NCBI GenBank assembly: GCA_963971575.1
Contig: OZ020611.1
Span: 177,694,071 to 177,758,070, forward strand
Length of the DNA stretch: 64,000 nucleotides
DNA from: Liopterus haemorrhoidalis
Lineage: Eukaryota; Arthropoda; Insecta; Coleoptera; Dytiscidae
Direction: 5' to 3'
This document shows, in pieces, positions 58,501-64,000 of the stretch; position 1 is the first letter of the stretch; every line of letters starts with the position of its first letter. Made by a program: the position numbers and the translations under genes. Under the pieces are notes generated by a model that saw only the letters and a list, made by a program, of their open reading frames with translations, made no database searches and was not told where the DNA came from.

Positions 58501-61500
58501 CTTAAGACATTGCGCTCTCTGTGTAAGGGCGAATTGACGTCAGCTTGTGCTGATCTATGTTATGTTATCTTAGTTAAGGACACATTTCCGTTATATATAA
58601 GTTCAATTTTGAAAATGAGCGGTTATCTGTTAACTGCAATTTCTATTTAAGACAGGCCTGACGTTGGCTCGAGGCAATTTTAGCCTTAGAGTAGTTTGAC
58701 GTCTTGCAGACAAAATTATAATTTTCAAAATTGTACTTAAGACATTGCGCTCTCTGTGTAAGGGCGAATCGACGTCAGCTTGTGCTGATCTATGTTATGT
58801 TATCTTAGTTAAGGACACATTTCCGTTATATATAAGTTCAATTTTGAAAATGACCGGTTATCAGTTAACTGCAATTTCTATTTAAGATAGACCTGACGTT
58901 GGCTCAAGGCAATTTTAGCCTTAGAGTAGTTTGACGTCTTGCAGACAAAATTTAAAATTTCAAAATTGTACTTAAGACATTGCGCTCTCTGTGTAAGGGC
59001 GAATTGACGTCAGCATAAGTGCTGATCTATGTTATGTTATCTTAGTTAAGGACACATTTCCTTTATATATAAGTTCAATTTTGAAAATGAGCGGTTATCA
59101 GTTAACTGCAATTTTTATTTAAGATAGACCAGACGTTGGCTCGAGGCAATTTTAGCCTTAGAGTAGTTTGACGTGTTGCAGACAAAATTAAAATTTTCAA
59201 AATTGTACTTAAGACATTGCGCTCTCTGTGTAAGGGCGAATTGACGTCAGCTTGTGCTGATCTATGTTATGTTATCTTAGTTAAGGACATATTTCCGTTA
59301 TATATTAGTTCAATTTTGAAAATGAGCGGTTATCAGTTTACTACAATTTTTATTTAAGATAGACCAGACGTTGGTTCGAGGCAATTTTAGCCTTAGAAGA
59401 GTTTAACGTCTTGCAGACAAAATTAAAATTTTCAAAATTGTACTTAAGACATTGCGCTCTCTGTGTAAGGGCGAATTGACGTCAGCTTGTGCTGATCTAT
59501 GTTATGTTATCTTAGTTAAGGACATATTTCCGTTATATATTAGTTCAATTTTGAAAACGAGCGATTATCAGTTAACTGCAATTTTTATTTAAGATAGACC
59601 AGACGTTGGTTCGAGGCAATTTTAGCCTTAGAAAAGTTTGACGTCTTGCAGACAAAATTAAAATTTTCAAAATTGTACTTAAGACATTGCGCTCTCTGTG
59701 TAAGGGCGAATTGACGTCAGCATAAGTGCTGATCTATGTTATGTTATCTTAGTTAAAGACACATTTCCTTTATATATAAGTTCAATTTTGAAAATGAGCG
59801 GTTATCAGTTAACTGCAATTTTTATTTAAGATAGACCAGACGTTGGCTCGAGGCAATTTTAGCCTTAGAGTAGTTTGACGTGTTGCAGACAAAATTAAAA
59901 TTTTCAAAATTGTACTTAAGACATTGCGCTCTCTGTGTAAGGGCGAATTGACGTCAGCTTGTGCTGATCTATGTTATGTTATCTTAGTTAAGGACATATT
60001 TCCGCTATATATTAGTTCAATTTTGAAAATGAGCGATTATCAGTTAACTGCAATTTTTATTTAAGATAGACCAGACGTTGGCTCGAGGCAATTTTAGCCT
60101 TAGAGTAGTTTGACGTGTTGCAGACAAAATTAAAATTTTCAAAATTGTACTTAAGACATTGCGCTCTCTGTGTAAGGGCGAATTGACGTCAGCTTGTGCT
60201 GATCTATGTTATCTTAGTTAAGGACATATTTCCGTTATATATTAGTTCAATTTTGAAAATGAGCGATTATCAGTTAACTGTAATTTTTATTTAAGATAGA
60301 CCAGACGTTGGTTCGAGGCAATTTTAGCCTTAGAAGAGTTTGACGTCTTGCTGACAAAATTAAAATTTTCAAAATTGTACTTAAGACATTGCGCTCTCTG
60401 TGTAAGGGCGAATTGACGTCAGCTTGTGCTGATCTATGTTATCTTAGTTAAGGACATATTTCCGTTATATATAAGTTCAATTTTGAAAATGAGCGGTTAT
60501 CAGTTAACTGCAATTTTTATTTAAGATAGACCTGACGTTGGCTCGAGGCAATTTTAGCCTTAGAAGAGTTTGACGTCTTGCAGACAAAATTTAAATTTTC
60601 AAAATTGTACTTAAGACATTACGCTCTTTGTGTAAGGACGAATTGACGTCAGCATGTGCTGATCTATGTTATGTTATCTTAGTTAAGGACACATTTCCGT
60701 TATATATTAGTTCAATTTTGAAAATGAGCGGTTATCAGTTAACTGCAATTTTTATTTAAGATAGACCTGACGTTGGCTCGAGGCAATTTTAGCCTTAGAA
60801 GAGTTTGACGTCTTGCAGACAAAATTTAAATTTTCAAAATTGTACTTAAGACATTACGCTCTTTGTGTAAGGGCGAATTGACGTCAGCATGTGCTGATCT
60901 ATGTTATGTTATCTTAGTTAAGGACACATTTCCGTTATATATTAGTTCAATTTTGAAAATGAGCGGTTATCAGTTAACTGCAATTTTTATTTAAGATAGA
61001 CCTGACGTTGGCTCGAGGCAATTTTAGCCTTAGAAAAGTTTGACGTCTTGCAGACAAAATTAAAATTTTCAAAATTGTACTTAAGACATTACGCTCTTTG
61101 TGTAAGGGCGAATTGACGTCAGCATGTGCTGATCTATGTTATGTTATCTTAGTTAAGCACACATTTCCGTTATATATTAGTTCAATTTTGAAAATGAGCG
61201 GTTATCAGTTAACTGCAATTTTTATTTAAGATAGACCTGACGTTGGCTCGAGGCAATTTTAGCCTTAGAAGAGTTTGACGTCTTGCAGACAAAATTAAAA
61301 TTTTCAAAATTGTACTTAAGACATTACGCTCTTTGTGTAAGGGCGAATTGACGTCAGCATGTGCTGATCTATGTTATGTTATCTTAGTTAAGGACACATT
61401 TCCGTTATATATTAGTTCAATTTTGAAAATGAGCAGTTATCAGTTAACTGCAATTTTTATTTAAGATAGACCTGACGTTGGCTCGAGGCAATTTTAGCCT

Positions 61501-64000
61501 TAGAAGAGTTTGACGTCTTGCAGACAAAATTTAAATTTTCAAAATTGTACTTAAGACATTACGCTCTCTGTGTAAGGGCGAATTGACTTCAGCATGTGCT
61601 GATCTATGTTATGTTATCTTAGTTAAGGACATATTTCCGTTATATATTAGTTCAATTTTGAAAATGAGCGGTTATCAGTTAACTACAATTTTTATTTAAG
61701 ATAGACCAGACGTTGGCTCGAGGCAATTTTAGCCTTAGAGTAGTTTGACGTCTTGCAGATAAAATTAAAATTTTCAAAATTGTACTTAAGACATTGCGCT
61801 CTCTGTATAAGGGCGAATTGACTTCAGCGTAAGTGCTGATCTAGGTTATGTTATCTTAGTTAAGGACACATTTCCGTTATATATTAGTTCAATTTTGAAA
61901 ATGAGCGGTTATCAGTTAACTGCAATTTTTATTTAAGATAGACCTGACGTTGGCTCAAGGCAATTTTAGCCTTAAAGTAGTTTTACGTCTTGCAGACAAA
62001 ATTTAAATTTTCAAAATTGTACTTAAGACATTACGCTCTTTGTGTAAGGGCGAATTGACGTCAGCATGTGCTGATCTATGTTATGTTATCTTAGTTAAGG
62101 ACACATTTCCGTTATATATTAGTTCAATTTTGAAAATGAGCGGTTATCAGTTCACTACAATTTTTATTTAAGATAGACCAGACGTTGGCTCGAGGCAATT
62201 TTAGCCTTAGAGTAGTTTGACGTCTTGCAGATAAAATTAAAATTTTCAAAATTGTACTTAAGACATTGCGCTCTCTGTATAAGGGCGAATTGACTTCAGC
62301 GTAAGTGCTGATCTAGGTTATGTTATCTTAGTTAAGGACACATTTCCGTTATATATTAGTTCAATTTTGAAAATGAGCGGTTATCAGTTAACTGCAATTT
62401 TTATTTAAGATAGACCTGACGTTGGCTCAAGGCAATTTTAGCCTTAAAGTAGTTTTACGTCTTGCAGACAAAATTAAAATTTTCAAAATTGTTCTTAAGA
62501 CATTGCGCTCTCTATATAAGGGCGAATTGACGTCAGCATAAGTGCTGATCTATGTTATGTTATCTTAGTTAAGGACACATTTTCGTTATATATTAGTTCA
62601 ATTTTGAAAATGAGCGGTTATCAGTTAACTGCAATTTTTATTTAAGATAGACCTGACGTTGGTTTGAGGCAATTTTAGCCTTAGAGTAGTTTGACGTTTT
62701 GCAGACAAAATTAAAATTTTCAAAATTGTATTTAAGACATTGCGCTCTCTGTGTAAGGGCGAATTGACGTCAGCTTGTGCTGATCTATGTTATGTTATCT
62801 TAGTTAAGGACATATTTCCGTTATATATAAGTTCAATTTTGAAAATGAGCGATTATCAGTTAACTACAATTTTTATTTAAGATAGACCAGACGTTGGTTC
62901 GAGGCAATTTTAGCCTTAGAAGAGTTTAACGTCTTGCAGACAAAATTAAAATTTTCAAAATTGTACTTAAGACATTGCGCTCTCTGTGTAAGGGCGAATC
63001 GACGTCAGCTTGTGCTGATCTATGTTATGTTATCTTAGTTAAGGACACATTTTCGTTATATATTAGTTCAATTTTGAAAATGAGCGGTTATCAGTTAACT
63101 GCAAATTTTATTTAAGATAGACCTGACGTTGGCTCGAGGCAATTTTAGCCTTAGAGTAGTTTAACGTCTTGCAGACAAAATTAAAATTTTCAAAATTGTA
63201 CTTAAGACATTACGCTCTCTGTGTAAGGGCGAATTGACGTCAGCTTGTGCTGATCTATGTTATGTTATCTTAGTTAAGGACATATTTCCGTTATATATAA
63301 GTTCAATTTTGAAAATGAGCGGTTATCAGTTAACTGCGATATTTATTTAAGATAGACCAGACGTTGGCTCGAGGCAATTTTAGCCTTAGAGTAGTTTGAC
63401 GTCTTGCAGACAAAATTTAAATTTTCAAAATTGTACTTAAGACATTACGCTCTTTGTGTAAGGGCGAATTGACGTCAGCATAAGTGCTGATCTATGTTAT
63501 GTTTTCTTATTCAAGGACATATTTCCGTTATATATAAGTTCAATTTTGAAAATGAGCGGTTATCAGTTAACTGCGATATTTATTTAAGATAGACCAGACG
63601 TTGGCTCGAGGCAATTTTAGCCTTAGAGTAGTTTGACGTCTTGCAGACAAAATTTAAATTTTCAAAATTGTACTTAAGACATTACGCTCTTTGTGTAAGG
63701 GCGAATTGACGTCAGCATGTGCTGATCTATGTTATGTTATTTTAGTTAAGGACACATTTCCGTTATATATTCGTTCAATTTTGAAAATGAGCGGTTATCA
63801 CTTAACTGCAATTTTATTTAAGATGGGCCTGACGTTGGCTTGAGGCAATTTTAGCCTTAGAGTAGTTTGACGTCTTGCAGACAAAATTAAAATTTTCAAA
63901 ATTCTACTAAGATATTGCGCTCTCTGTATAAGGGCGATTTGACGTCATCATGTGCTGATCTATGTTATGTTATCTTAGTTAAGGACATATTTCTGTTATA
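49501..64000 (-). repeat. 235-237 bp satellite array, right arm (about 60 units, runs off the window)
   Basis: Same monomer as 33461-40180 but reversed. Units alternate mainly between the 235-bp (AGCTTGTGCTG or AGCATGTGCTG) and 237-bp (AGCATAAGTGCTG) variants, and a few lack the ATGTT repeat. A frame at 49505-49735 is satellite-derived and ends at the fixed TAA. The array continues to the last base. Confidence 0.95.
49706..57095 (-). repeat. 2,814-bp higher-order repeat, two full copies and one shortened copy
   Basis: Diagnostic variants recur at exactly 2,814 bp. GGTTATCTG with the GACAGACCTG variant is at 49706, 52520 and 55334; GACGTCAGTATAAG at 50091 and 52905; GGTTGTCAG at 50410 and 53224; TGTTCTTAAG with GCGATTATC neighbours at 51931 and 54745. 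That is 12 monomers per block. In the third copy the last marker is at 56855, 2,110 bp after the second, so three monomers (704 bp) are missing early in the block. The match ends near 57095. Confidence 0.9.

Noticed and set aside
33461..64000. Possible CRISPR-like repeat array because of regular spacing
   Set aside because: The whole 235-237 bp unit is repeated without unique spacers, in a eukaryotic context with no cas genes.

Overview
The window reads as a transposon-rich, AT-rich metazoan genome, most likely an insect. The evidence is intron-bearing coding sequence with GT-AG splice sites, relics of many animal transposon classes (mariner, Tc1, hAT, piggyBac-like, PIF/Harbinger-like, Tigger-like, copia, gypsy, non-LTR elements, tRNA-derived SINEs), (GTCT)n-bearing repeats of a kind common in insects, and long satellite arrays. 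No order or species can be named from the sequence alone. There are no bacterial-style operons, no rRNA genes and no CRISPR array.

Left part (1-6.1 kb): the only host gene seen is the 3' end of a HEAT-repeat gene of the maestro/MROH1 type on the + strand. Three exons (969-1526, 3143-3277, 5820-6077) join in phase 0 and end at a stop codon. Its introns hold a GTCT-bearing repeat, a SINE, and a mariner split by a non-LTR retrotransposon.

Middle part (6.1-33 kb): layered, mostly dead mobile DNA. Readable nests are a hAT inside a Tigger-like element, a TA-type MITE inside a piggyBac-like MITE, a near-complete DD34E Tc1 inside a PIF/Harbinger-like MITE, and a MITE plus a deleted mariner inside a hAT with a perfect 8-bp target duplication. 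Further right are a mariner relic abutting a GC-rich gypsy relic, outlying satellite units, a copia integrase fragment that runs into a 47-bp tandem repeat, a 247-bp satellite with inverted-duplication hairpins, and a LINE 3' end.

Right part (33-64 kb): one very large inverted structure centred near 44,905. From the outside in, each side has a 235-237 bp satellite array, a few aberrant edge monomers with a small hairpin motif, a hAT-like element filled with an AT-rich minisatellite, and a unique arm. The two unique arms face each other across a 54-bp spacer. The left satellite (about 28 units) lies in one orientation and the right (about 60 units, still running at the window end) in the other. 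The right array has a 2,814-bp higher-order repeat. Satellite monomers carry a full TGACGTCA palindrome and a small stem-loop that persists even in very diverged outlying units. This foldback-like organisation is the most unusual feature of the window.
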